NCBI RefSeq assembly: GCF_000003605.2
Contig: NW_003122440.1
Coordinates: 178,139-233,817, forward strand
Origin: Saccoglossus kowalevskii
Lineage: Eukaryota > Hemichordata > Enteropneusta > Harrimaniidae
DNA length: 55,679 bases
Direction: 5' to 3'
Part shown: positions 23,801-37,100 of the stretch, piece after piece
How the letters are laid out: each line of letters starts with the position of its first letter
Position numbering within the stretch: the first letter of the stretch is position 1
The notes under the pieces: generated by a model
The model's database searches: none
Told to the model about the DNA's origin: nothing
Seen by the model: the letters and a program-made list of their open reading frames with translations, nothing else
Translations under genes and position numbers: made by a program

Positions 23801-24991
23801 TGTTGAATCGTACATGGGATTTAGAAGACATTTTCCACATTTTTCTACATACTATCACCACAGACAAATGCAACCATTTGGACATAGCATTTACAGCTGC
23901 CTTTAACTCTACAGCAACAATTACATAGGGTAGGCATTGTGGCCTCTGCCACATACGACAAGTGCACATACTATCGCCACAAAGAGAAAACGCAGTGTTG
24001 CTTTCATTACCATGAAAGAATTTCCAACTACTTACACAGTTCTGTAGTTTACAGTCATTTTTATTGTTACAAGTTTTTTTTTGTTTTTCATATTATTTCA
24101 TGTTATACTTTATACTTATAAGTGTTGAATATAAATATTTGAAAGTTTATTTCTCTTTGCAACATGCACCGACTTTGTTGATGAGCTTTAGTAACCGTGT
24201 GCCAAAGATTGAACTAAATAGTTTTTACTAATAGTGTATTTCAAGTGTGCGAGTTCGTAACTGGGTAGGTCGTTCTGTCCATGATTATCCTTGGCTACAC
24301 TTCTACACATTGTTTATGATGTTGGAGATTTGAATTGCAATTTGTCCAGCTAGTATTTGTAAGTGCACTAAATCTTCTTTTTGGGGGCAGTGCGGCATTC
24401 GGGTTGAGAATTGCAAGGTAAAATCTCGTGTTTCATGTTTATAGGTTTGTGTATGTACCTGTAATTTTCATTTCATAAGTGGATAGACGGTCAACTACCT
24501 AAACAAACCGATTGATGACATCAGTCTATACTTGGTAGCTCAAATTAAATATAAAAAGAAAGTGACCAGCATATACTTGCACATGTTTTGACAAACGATT
24601 TCTGGTGTAATATCAATCTATTTCTATTTCACTGCATCAGAAATGTGACCTTTTGGGACAATATCACTTGGAATAATGTTGCAAAATGGTGTATTCATTC
24701 CATTTTACAACACAATACCCGAGATATCATTCCTAGATAAATACCAAAATATTAATATTCTGTCTTCTCGTGCCATATTATGTTTTCATATTACCTCCTT
24801 TTGGCGTGAATATGGCAGAACAGGGCTCCAGCATCATTGTGATGACGATATGCCCTACTCCATGCATCTCGTTTTAGTATACTTTCCCACTTATTTACTT
24901 GACAAATGTTGGCACCAAAATACTTGAAGGACCAAACATCGCAAGTAGTAATTGAATATAAAAGAAGTTAGAAAGTCTTGTCAGACAAACA
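17853..24991. other. Intergenic region between two converging 3' ends
   Basis: This 7.1 kb stretch separates the GRIN3 stop (17852, + strand) from the GTF3C3 stop (24992, - strand). No protein or RNA gene is recognised. The first AATAAA on the + strand after the GRIN3 stop is at 19287-19292. The first one read on the - strand after the GTF3C3 stop is at 24146-24151; both are weak polyadenylation candidates. A diverged direct repeat with the shared word CTGGATATACATTTGG / ATTGGATATACATTTGG occurs at about 21400-21420 and 21620-21640. Confidence 0.55.
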
Positions 24992-25170
24992 TCAGACAAC
25001 ACAATGTTGTAATAGCATTTCTCTGGCAAGCTCAAAAGATCCACTGCTCTGGTAAATCAGGGACAAGTTATAAGCACTCTCCTTCCTGAGATCAAAGTAG
25101 TCACCATCATCTACGACTTTCGGCAGTGAAAGGGATTTCTTGTAATAGTGAATTGCCAGATGTACAAGTC
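24992..25170 (-). CDS. GTF3C3: GTF3C3 last exon with stop codon
   Basis: Acceptor AATTTTACCAG, phase 1 in, ending at TGA (24994-24992). It encodes LVHLAIHYYKKSLSLPKVVD, ESAYNLSLIYQSSGSFELAR and a Cys-containing end MLLQHCVV, matching the human C-terminus (LIHLAIHYYQKALELP, AYNLSLIYQSSGN). Confidence 0.97.
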
Positions 25171-28100
25171 CTGGTAAAATTGATACAAGAAAATTCAAAG
25201 GCGTGGAACTTACACTTTTGTGAGTAATTAATGTTACACTGCTGTATAATTCTCAAGTTCCAAGGATCCAATATCTATGCTATAAATTTACACATGTATT
25301 AGACTAAAGGTGCAGTACTCATTTTGAATAACTTCCCACTTGCTTCTGTTTTTCGATCGTTCTTTTTCATCATGCCTTTGAGATGGCTTGTTGAAATAGA
25401 CTTATTAATTATCTGACAGCACAAACAAACCGCCCTACTGCTCCCTTGCATTTAAAATTCAAACCACTAAAATGTTCTGATCCTTAATTGATTTATAGTA
25501 CTGTTTCTGCTTTTCAGAGACATTCAATAGACGTATAAAGTTCAGGTCGTTTTTTGATAGAAATCGCTCTGAAATAGCATTAATTAAAACAAAATGGACA
25601 CTGATGGGTCATTTTGAATACATTTGTATATCTATAACATGATGTACAATGAATATATAAAATTTTAACATAATCAGTAAAAGTATGTCACAGAACCGCA
25701 TTTATTAAAACAAAATGGCCACCAGTTGACCATTTGAAGCTGAAAAAACAAAATGATGTGCATCAGGGGCCAATAATGTCAATAATATGTACCAAGTTTG
25801 AACTAAATCCATCCATAAACAGCTGAGACCTGGTCCGAGAATGCCAGAAATGCTTGATGATTTGTCAGTACAAGAATGGCTGTTATTTGGCCATCTTAAA
25901 CGTGATCATGAAACAAATTGATGTGCAGATGTATAATATTATGTATGATGTATGTGTGAAGTTGAGTGTAATCGGCCCAGGCATGTCTAAGAGGTAAATC
26001 CTCATTTTTGGAGTGCGTCTGATTGGAAACTAAAAATAAACACATTATTTTTCACTAGAATCAGAACAAAAAACTGAGTATCCAAATCATGTAACAAAAG
26101 GTCATAAATTAAAGTTGCGACTGTGATCAATACAAAGTGTCATTCCCATTCCCAGATGACACTTATTGTATCTTCAAACTTTACCATTGAAAAAACTCAT
26201 ACGCCAGTGATCAGTGTTTTCTATTACAGTAACATTGGTTTTCAAACTTACCCAACTGGTGAAACGCCCTTCCAAGATTATAGTAGGACTCTTGGCACTC
26301 TCCTCTCATGTCTAGGTATCGTTGTAGAAATGCAAAGCCCTGTCAGTAAGCATATATGTTAGAAATAGTGATTAACATCAATATATTGCAATATCTGAAT
26401 ATATGTTTTCTACGTTATAATCAAATACTAATATACAAGCATAAATGGCACATTTTACCGGTACATTTATTTTATGTATTTTAATCCTACCATATTAGGA
26501 AATGCGAATTCAAAATATGAAATGATTACGCGCATAAGCATCCTCTAATAATAATAAAAACAAACATGGCTGCCACCATGGTTTGATCGAACTCCACACA
26601 AAGAAGTTTGCTGATTCTGTTGTTAGGCATTTCGGCATTCACATGATGTATCCTTGGAAATTAAAGAAAAGATGTATAATAATAAGGTTGGAATATTACA
26701 TTACAAAGGTACCTCAAAGTATGCACTCAAACAGTACACGTCGATACTCTCGCTGTACTGTCTTTGTCCATACTTTGAGGTATCCTCGTAATAACCTCAT
26801 ATTATTTCGCACCTGAACAATAAGAGAATGACGTTTTACAGCATATTTCTGAGAAGCCATCTGCATAAAAGTTAACCCAATACACATTGCCAACATCGCA
26901 TTATTTCTGTCAATGCTGAATCCTCGTACATATTCACCTGGATCAAAGACAAAAATAGTACAGACAATTTTACAAAAAAACTGTTTAAATGTTTAACTGA
27001 TGCATGATACCACAAAACAGCACCCTCAATATCAACTGAACTGATATTACTACTCTGGTAGCATCACTAAGGTGCACTACGAACTGGTACCATAACTATT
27101 GTCTCCACATGATAACGCCAATCATTAAAACAAATCAGAAATCTGCAGTGGGCAATCATTCTATGCTGAACTAGCCACTGTTCAGTCATGCTTAAACATA
27201 ATTTTTATTAGCATCATGGCATCCCAACACTAATCAAGGACCAGATTGCAAAATCAGTTAGCGTAAGCAGTGCTAAGCTTTTCAAAGATATGGAAGCACT
27301 GATGTCTTCCCATTTGGATGACTTAGCTACACAAATCACAGCAACTCAGCAAGTTTTCACTCAGAAGCAATGAGCAATACGCTTCAAAAGAAATCATGCG
27401 AGGAACAATTGATGAGTTGGCCGAAGCAGAGAAGGAACTTGATAACGTCCATCTGGTCGCTGCTATAAAACGGATTGCTGAAGGTATGTCTATCCTTGCA
27501 AAAGTTTGTTCATCTGGCAGATTGTGAAGAATTGGGGTAGAAAGTTGTTGAGTACAAGGTGCATGATTTATCAGAAGTTTCAGATGACAAAAAGCGACTT
27601 TGGAAAGTGGTTTTGAGGGTCGTAAGCAAAAGGAGCAAGCATTGAAAAACTATTGTCTTCACATAATCGTTGGCTTTGTGTTAATCATGTGATTTTTATG
27701 TATAAAAAAGCAGAATTCTGCAGTGGGCAATCATTCTATGCTGAACTATAGCCACAGTTCAGTCGTGCTAAATATTTTTATTAGCCTAATTTAGTATACT
27801 GGATGAAACCCGACATCCATTCTCTCGCATACATGATTAGGCTAGGGGCTAGGTTTCCAGCTGTATTTTACCTCAAAAAGGGGTTTTTATCTCCGTTTTC
27901 CTGGGCTTCTGTGTGTCGAGAGAAGGGGGAAATATTTTTGCTAATTCATACTGTGTATTGCGTATTTTTAAGTCAATGTGCAGTCTTCATACAATTTCAA
28001 CTATTACTATCACAAGAGGGCATTCTCCAATCTAGTACTATCACAGGAGGGCATACTTCAAACTGACACCATCACAGAAGGGAATACTTCAAACTGACAC

Positions 28101-31100
28101 CATCACTAGAGGGCATACTTCAAACAGACACCATCACGAGAGGACATACTTCAAACTGGTACCATCACTAGAGGGCATACTTCAAACTCATACCATCAAG
28201 AAGGCATAGTTCAAACTAGTACTATCAGAAGAGGGCATACTTCAAACTGACACCATCACTAAAGAGCATAATTCAAACTAGTAACATCAGGACATACTTC
28301 AAACTAGTACTATCAGAAGAGGGCATACTTGAAACTATTACTATCACTAGAGGGCATACTTCAAACTGACACCATCACTAGAGGGCATAATTCAATTTAT
28401 ACTATCACTAGAGGGCATAATTTAAACTCATACCATCAAGAGGGCATAGTTCAAACTAGTACTATCAGAAGAGGGCATACTCCAAACTAGTACTATCACT
28501 AGAGAGCATACTTCAAACTGGTACCATCACTAGTGGACATAGTTCGAACCAGTACTATCAGAAGAAGGCATACTTCAAACTGACACCATCACTAGAGAGC
28601 ATAATACAAACTAGTAACATCAGGACACACTCCAAACTAGTACTATCAGAACTGATACCATCCCTAGAGGACATACTTCAAACTGATACCATCACTAGAG
28701 GGCATACTTCAAACTGATACCATCACTAGAGGGAATACTGGAAACTGGTACCATCGCTAGAGGGCATACTTCAAACTACTACCATTACTGGAGGGAATAG
28801 TGCAAACTGGTACCATTACTAGAGGGCATACTTCAAACTGGCACCATCACCAGAGGGCATACTTCAAACTGGTACCATCACTAGAGGGCATACTTCAAAC
28901 TGGCACCATCACCAGAGGGCATACTTCAAACTGGCACCATCACTAGAGGGCATACACTTCAAACTGGTACCATCACTAGAGGGCACACTTCAAACTGGCA
29001 CCATCACTAGAGGGCATCCTCGGGGGCGGCGCTACGTCACAAGACGTTCCATGTTGCTAAGACGCGCACCACTGTACATGCATTTCTATGGGCTCTGTGC
29101 GCGCTGCTGTGGAACGCCGGTCGAGCCGGTGAAATTCGAGAAAACAACACAAACTCAACTTTGAAGTAATCCCGACCAACCAAATTTATATATGTTACAC
29201 ACGTAGGGCTAATCTTGTTACACTGTTCAGAGGAGTCTCAACAGTCATCCCAAAGTACCGTTTTCTGCGAGTTTTGAGCCTTTGTTTTCACCGCCGCGGG
29301 TCGCCAGGCGGTGAAAATGCCCGGATGTCCGCGCCCGAGGATACTTCAAACTGGCACCATCACCAGAGGGCATACTTCAAACTGGTACCATCACTAGTGG
29401 ACATAGTTCGAACCAGTACTATCAGAAGAAGGCATACTTCAAACTGACACCATCACTAAAGAGCATAATTCAAACTAGTAACATCAGGACATACTCCAAA
29501 CTAGTACTATCAGAAGAGGGCATACTTGAAACTATTACTATCACTAGAGGGCATACTTCAAACTGACACCATCACTAGAGAGCATAATTCAATCTAGTAA
29601 CATCAGGACATACTCCAAACTAGTACTTTCAGAAGAGGGCATACTTGAAACTATTACTATCACTAGAGGGCATACTTCAAACTGACACCATCACTAAAGA
29701 GCATAATTCAAACTAGTAACATCAGGACATACTTCAAACTGATACCATCACGAGAGTGGATACTTCAAACTGGTACCATCACTAGAGGGCATACTTCAAA
29801 CTGATACCATCACTAGAGGGGATACTGGAAACTGGTACCATCGCTAGAGGGCATACTTCAAACTATTACCATTACTGGAGGGAATACTGCAAACTGGTAC
29901 CATTACTAGAGGGCATAATTCAAACTTATACCATCACTAGAGGGCATACTTCAAACTGATACCATCACTAGAGGGGATACTTCAAACTGATACCATCACG
30001 AAAGGGGATACTGGAAACTGGTACCATCACTAGAGGGCATACTTCAAAATGATACCATCACTAGAGGGCATACTTCAAACTGATACCATCACTAGAGGGC
30101 ATACTTCAAACTGCTACCATCACTAGAGGGCATACTTCAAACTGCTACCATCACTAGAGGGCATACTTCAAACTGATACCATCACTAGAGGGCATACTTC
30201 AAACTGATACCATCACTAGAGGGCATACTTCAAACCGATACCATCACGAGAGGGAATACTTCAAACTGATACCCTCACTAGAGGGGATACTTCAAACTGG
30301 TACCATCACTAGAGGGCATATTTCAAACTGGTACCATCGCTAGAGGGCATACTTCAAACTATTACCATTACTGGAGGGAATACTGCAAACTGGTACCATT
30401 ACTAGAGGGCATACACTGCAAACTGGCACCATCACCAGAGGGCATACTTCAAACTGACACCATCACTAGAGAGCATAATTCAATCTAGTAACATCAGGAC
30501 ATACTCCAAACTAGTACTTTCAGAAGAGGGCATACTTGAAACTATTACTATCACTAGAGGGCATACTTCAAACTGATACCATCACTAGAGGGGATACTTC
30601 AAACTGATACCATCATGAGAGGGGATACTTCAAACTGATACCATCACTAGAGGGCATACTTCATACTGATACCATCACCAGAGGGCATACTTCAAACTGG
30701 CACTATCACTAGAGGGCATACTTCAAACTGGTACCATCACTAGAGGGCATATTTTAAACTGGTACCATCACTAGAGGGCATACTTCAACTGATACCATCA
30801 CCAGAGGGCATACTTCAAACTGGCACCATCACTAGAGGGCATACACTTCAAACTGGTACCATCACTGGAGGGCATACTTCAAACTGGTACCATCACTAGA
30901 GGGCATACTTCATACTGATACCATCACCAGAGGGCATACTTCAAACTGGCACTATCACTAGAGGGCATACTTCAAACTGGTACCATCACTAGAGAGCATA
31001 TTTTAAACTGGTACCATCACTAGAGGGCATACTTCAACTGGTACCATCACTAGAGGGCATACTTCAACTGATACCATCACCAGAGGGCATACTTCAAACT

Positions 31101-34100
31101 GGCACCATCACTAGAGGGCATACACTTCAAACTGGTACCATCACTGGAGGGCATACTTCAAACTGGTACCATCACTAGAGGGCATACTTCATACTGATAC
31201 CATCACCAGAGGGCATACTTCAAACTGGCACTATCACTAGAGGGCATACTTCAAACTGGTACCATCACTAGAGGGCATATTTTAAACTGGTACCATCACT
31301 AGAGGGCATACTTCAACTGATACCATCACTGGAGGGCATATTTTAAACTGGTACCATCACTAGAGGGCATACTTCAACTGATACCATCACTAGACGGCAC
31401 ACTTCAAAATTGTAATGTTACTAGAGGGTATACTACAAACAGGTACTATCATTACATTGTGATGTTATTCTTACCTAGTGCATGTTTCAGGCTTCCTGAG
31501 AGGAAAGCATTGTGGCCATTCAAGATACACAATGCAAGATTGTCGGAATGCTAGAAAAAAACTTAAATAACAATTAGATACCCACACATCACGTTTATCT
31601 TTACAAATGTTCTACTAGCATATACACAAGGCAGAGAAGATGAAACATTTAACATTCTTGCACTTTTTTCTCATACATCCTGAAAACAGAAAACATTTCA
31701 AAGGAAATGAAACTTACACAGTGTTGGCACAGCATGATATTTTTTAAAAACATGCATTGTACATGTATACATTGCATGCATGGAACCAACATTAAACAGT
31801 ATACAGGATACCAGGGATGTTTTTAAACAAGGGATCAGGGGCACAGCGCCCTCATGCCATGGCCATGCGCCCCTTTAGCCCGGGGGCAGATCCTCTGGCA
31901 ACCATAAATTCTGATTGACCAAGGGATCACATGTGGCCACAGTCTTCAACTATGACCTGTCTGATAGTAATTTTGGCCCCAAGGAAGCCATAGAATGCTC
32001 CATTTTAACTGGTAGGGAGAACCCTATCTCCCCCATTTGATGGCACTGCTGAATTGCAGTGCTCCTTCTTGCATTTTTTTTCTAGAAAAACCCCTGAGGA
32101 TACTGACTGCGATATTATGATAGAAAACCAAAAAGCTGTGCAGAAGCTTACAACAATTGACATTGGCAGTAAGCATGTTTTGTGTTGTTAACTTTACCTT
32201 CAGCATTAACCGAAGACAAAACTTATTATGTCTGGAGTCATGAGTGTGCAGGATAATCTGAGCAAATAGATTCCACAGTTGTGTACTTTCTGGCTTCTAC
32301 AATAAAAAAATATGAAAAAATTAATTTAAATTGAAAAAAACAAACTCTGCAGTTTACTTTGAGTTAAGATGCTGGTCATTGCATTGTGTTAAACTGATGT
32401 CACTGTTTTTATGCAAAATTATTTCGGTGATGTAAAAAACATTTTTCATCTGGTATTATGATTGATTTATGGCAACAGATAATTAATTACAATTACATAT
32501 AAATTTAACTCACATAATTAATTACAATTACATTACATTGTGTAGGAATGAATTATTTCATCTATGGTAGCAGAGCGATAGTGAATAGTGCCAGTTACAT
32601 GCACCAAGGTCTCATAATGTTTAATGTATGTTCAAAGTTTGTACAAAATCCTTCAACACACAAGTAAGACCTGGTTCCAGGATGACACTCACCCATCTTG
32701 AATTGATGATAGAAAGAAAGTATATTCATATATGATGCATGATGTATGTGTGAAGTTTGAACGTGATCTTGTCTGAGAAAAAAGAATGGATGCATAAATA
32801 CACAATACATAGAATAAAATCCATCCAAACTAAACGACTAAAAACTTGAAGAACTTACCTCCATAATCATTGGTCGGATGAAATTATACGCCAGCCTATA
32901 ATTGTGATTGAAATAGTGAGCTAATAAACAAATATAATCTAACTCCTGTAAATGAAGCAAATTAAACAACATGTCAATAATTAGGTTGACCAGAAAAGGT
33001 GGAGATGTGCACAAAAATGAGATATTCACAGTCAATAATGACAGGGTCCATAGCATCAAGAGCCAAATGATTTCCAAGACTTTTCCAGACCTTTTCACAA
33101 ACTTTTTTGCATTTTTCCAAGACATTTTAACCTTTAACTAATTCAATTAATTTAATTCAGGCCAACATCATCACCAAAGCTCATCAAAGTTCTGAGGATA
33201 TGGTAGTTCCCCGTTAAATTTTTGAAAGTTCTCTTTGTGCTCAGCATATTAAAGCGGAAGGGTTGTCGCGAGCGTGTCCTTGAAACTTGAGTTCCATATA
33301 CTTGAGTGGCATATACAACAGATTATTTATTTACATCAAAACACGTGTTCCGTGTAGTAGTAATATGGCCAAAAATAAAAACAGCCGTTATTTGGCCATC
33401 TTTGATCTGATTATGAAACACACTGATATGATGTATGTGCCAAATACAAATGAAAGTGGTACATAAATTGTGGAAATATAGTAGTAAGGCCAAAAAGTCT
33501 GATGGCTGCCAATCGGCCATCCTTGACCAGATTTTGACTAGATGTATAAAGTACATGTATGTGCCAAATTTGAATGAAAACTGACAGAGCACTTCCAAGA
33601 TACCGCATATAAAAAAACAAGATGCCTGCCAGTCGACCATCTTTGATCCAATTGCGATATAAATCGTCATGGACATGTATCCTAACATGTATAATCTATG
33701 TACCAAGTTTGAATGAAAACTGACAAAGCATGTCCAAAAAAAAACATTTTCAAAAAACAAANNNNNNNNNNNNNNNNNNNNNNNNNNNNNNNNNNNNNNN
33801 NNNNNNNNNNNNNNNNNNNNNNNNNNNNNNNNNNNNNNNNNNNNNNNNNNNNNNNNNNNNNNNNNNNNNNNNNNNNNNNNNNNNNNNNNNNNNNNNNNNN
33901 NNNNNNNNNNNNNNNNNNNNNNNNNNNNNNNNNNNNNNNNNNNNNNNNNNNNNNNNNNNNNNNNNNNNNNNNNNNNNNNNNNNNNNNNNNNNNNNNNNNN
34001 NNNNNNNNNNNNNNNNNNNNNNNNNNNNNNNNNNNNNNNNNNNNNNNNNNNNNNNNNNNNNNNNNNNNNNNNNNNNNNNNNNNNNNNNNNNNNNNNNNNN

Positions 34101-37100
34101 NNNNNNNNNNNNNNNNNNNNNNNNNNNNNNNNNNNNNNNNNNNNNNNNNNNNNNNNNNNNNNNNNNNNNNNNNNNNNNNNNNNNNNNNNNNNNNNNNNNN
34201 NNNNNNNNNNNNNNNNNNNNNNNNNNNNNNNNNNNNNNNNNNNNNNNNNNNNNNNNNNNNNNNNNNNNNNNNNNNNNNNNNNNNNNNNNNNNNNNNNNNN
34301 NNNNNNNNNNNNNNNNNNNNNNNNNNNNNNNNNNNNNNNNNNNNNNNNNNNNNNNNNNNNNTGGCCATTTTGAATCGAATCGCTAAACCACTGCATGTGC
34401 ATATGTCCCACATAAAGTACTAGGCACATGCAAAGAATGAACGGAATCGGTCCAAGGGATTCTGAGATATGACTCCGGACGGACACACGGACGGACACAC
34501 GGACGGAGACAGAATTATAAGTCCTCGTTTTCGGACTTTGTTCAAACGGGGACTAATAACTATGAAGAAATTTAAAGACTTTTCAAAGATGTTTTTATTT
34601 TTCCTGTAATTTAAAGACAACTCAAAGACTTTCCAGACCTCAAAAAATCCAGACTTTCAAAAATTTTTCCCAAATACAAGAAATGCAAGAATTTTTATTT
34701 TAATTATACATGTCATGTAATACCATAAAATGAGATGAAAATAAGAGGAATTGTGATATGATCAGAAATTTAAATAGCAAGAGAAAACCTACATTTCTGA
34801 CAATTGTAGATCAGTGACTGTGTTTTTCCCAGACTTGTTTAGGTCATGTCCTGGCATATTCAAAAACTGTGTAATACATGACTTATGTGCTTTATGAAAA
34901 AATTATATATTTTATAATAACAAAATGCTGAGTCAAAATACTAAAACTTTGAATCGTACTTCATTATATATTAATACATGAACTAGATTTTGCAAGATTG
35001 TACTGTCCATTATTGCATGATAACAGGGCTCGGACAAAGATGCTGGTAATGCATGCAAACACAAACAAAATTATGAATCAGCAATATTCAAACCAGTACT
35101 ATTAAATAACATCATAAAACCTAAACGTGTTTTCGCATGCTCTCGTTAATCACAGTCAAATACGCCTATAATCTTCATCGTATATCACACCCTTACTTAC
35201 TCTAGCTTTATAAATCCTTGATAACATTTTATATGATTACATAACATATACTGTAAAGGGGTTAATTATTCATTGGGTTTTAATTTTCAAATTGCTTATT
35301 TCGCTGCCTGGAAAATGCGCTAAATTAAAACCCAGTGAATAAGTAAAATAGAGCATTGAACACATTATCTAAATGATAAAACTGTGAATTTAAAACACAC
35401 TGAATATCCCTGAAATGCTAAATCAGCAAAATTTAAACCCAGTGAAAATTAATCATTTTACAGTACAATTCCAATACTGTAACATACAATCATTTTTCAT
35501 AGAACATAAATATACCAATTTCTTTTGACCAATGCCTACCTTTATTTTAGCTGGTTCCTTTGCAAACTGTGTTGAGGCATATCCTGTAGCAGCAAGTTCT
35601 TCAAGTAATTTGAATTGCTTTGTTTCTCTTAAAGTCTCACACAGTCTATAATAAAGAGACCACCATTCTTCTTTGGTCACACTACTCATGCTGCCACTTA
35701 ACACAACTATTCAACAAAAAAATAATCGTAAATTCATGCTTTCATAAAATCTATTTAGTGCAGTGAAATTTTGTGCAAATGTACACAATCATAAGACCCT
35801 CGAAATGTGTCAGTGTTAGCATGTGAAATAGGTATGGCAGAATATGCCTTAATGTGCTTACTTTTTCTGTGAAGCCTTGGCGATTTCTGTAAATAGTACC
35901 TTCTTTTCTTGTGGCTGATTTTCCCAAAAATCTCCCCTATAATAAAAGAGACCTGACAATTATGAAGTTTATGATGTCACACAAGAATTAATCATGTCAA
36001 TATTTTTGTATGAGAATTAAAAATTTGTTATTTGATCAAAGGATTTGAGGCTGTCCTGCTACTTTATGTATGAAAGCATGAAAGCAAACAATTATTTTGT
36101 AGAGATCCTAAGTCAAAATGTAGTCCCCCAAAATCAAGTTCAGTCAGCTTGTTGATCGCTTGAGAGGTTGATCATCAAGAAAAAATATATTTATAAGCAA
36201 CTGTAAAGACCTGAGCCATAAACAGAATAATTGCCACTCATGATTTCCTTTGGTTCCGTTCAGTTTATTGACTGTGAATTTCATTTTATCAAATTACAAA
36301 TTTCATAACTATAGTAGGATATTATTCAAGATGATGCACCAGTAAATTAGCTCACAACTTTTTAGCCTACTCTAGTACTTGTATGTGAATGTCAAATAAT
36401 TGATGGTTAAATTAAAAATACATTAAATTGGTGATTGTCCATCTTTTTTCCGATTTAGCACATAACCAGGTTCTACTAACTTTTATTAAAAATGGCCGAC
36501 ATCAGCTTTCGGCACCTTTCACAAAATAAAGATTTTCACCAAAATTTAATTCAGACAGGTTATATCCATTTGGCTTAGATTCATAAAGTATTCACACAAC
36601 AATAAATAAAACTGGAAAAAATATGGTATTCAATTTTGATGAAATAAACTTCAGTGAACATATTCTTGCTTTGCCCATTCTGTACCTGACTTGATACAAG
36701 GAATAGGATTAGTCATGATATTTTAGTTCATGGCTTTATAAAATGACAGAATGTCATCTTTCCGTGCACCAAATTAATGTCACAAAATGTTTAATATTTA
36801 AATGCCAATATAATTAGCATAATAGAAGTGACTTACGTAAACTTTCCTCAGGTTTGACATCTTTGAAGTAGTATGCCATTAATAGAAGTGCATTTTCTAT
36901 AAACTCCTCTGTTCTTGATTGTGACTGTAGGATCCGACACTTGTGATGTAGTAACTGGATATCTTGTCCTAGAACAACCTCCTCCTCTTCACCTTCTGTT
37001 TCCATGGTTTCACTGATATCTGAAATAACACCAAATGATGAATGTTTTACCACTGAAATTACATTACATGGTATTTTCTACATTTTGTACAGAACCACTG

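Larger units (their letters stand above)
26938..31474 (-). other. GTF3C3 intron 18, repeat-dominated
   Basis: This 4.5 kb intron holds a decayed retroelement fragment between direct repeats (27139-27787) and the large minisatellite (27991-31450) with an inserted TIR element. No gene is seen. Confidence 0.75.
32946..35539 (-). other. GTF3C3 intron 15, repeats and a gap
   Basis: The intron contains a ~125-bp tandem array with a 600-base gap (33340-34560), bounded on each side by sequences rich in TTTCCAGAC / CAAGACTTTTCC (33040-33130 and 34560-34680), and a small TIR element at 35251-35463. Confidence 0.65.

Noticed and set aside
27991-31450. CRISPR-like array because of regular ~31-base repeats
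   Set aside because: There are no unique spacers. Repeats are directly head-to-tail, in an animal intron.
33323-34498. 391-codon frame spanning N bases
   Set aside because: Most of it is unknown sequence; the readable ends are tandem repeat.
35953-36836. An extra GTF3C3 exon to fix the exon 13/14 phase
   Set aside because: No coding segment with splice sites was seen, and an alternative acceptor 15 bases upstream of exon 14 restores the frame.
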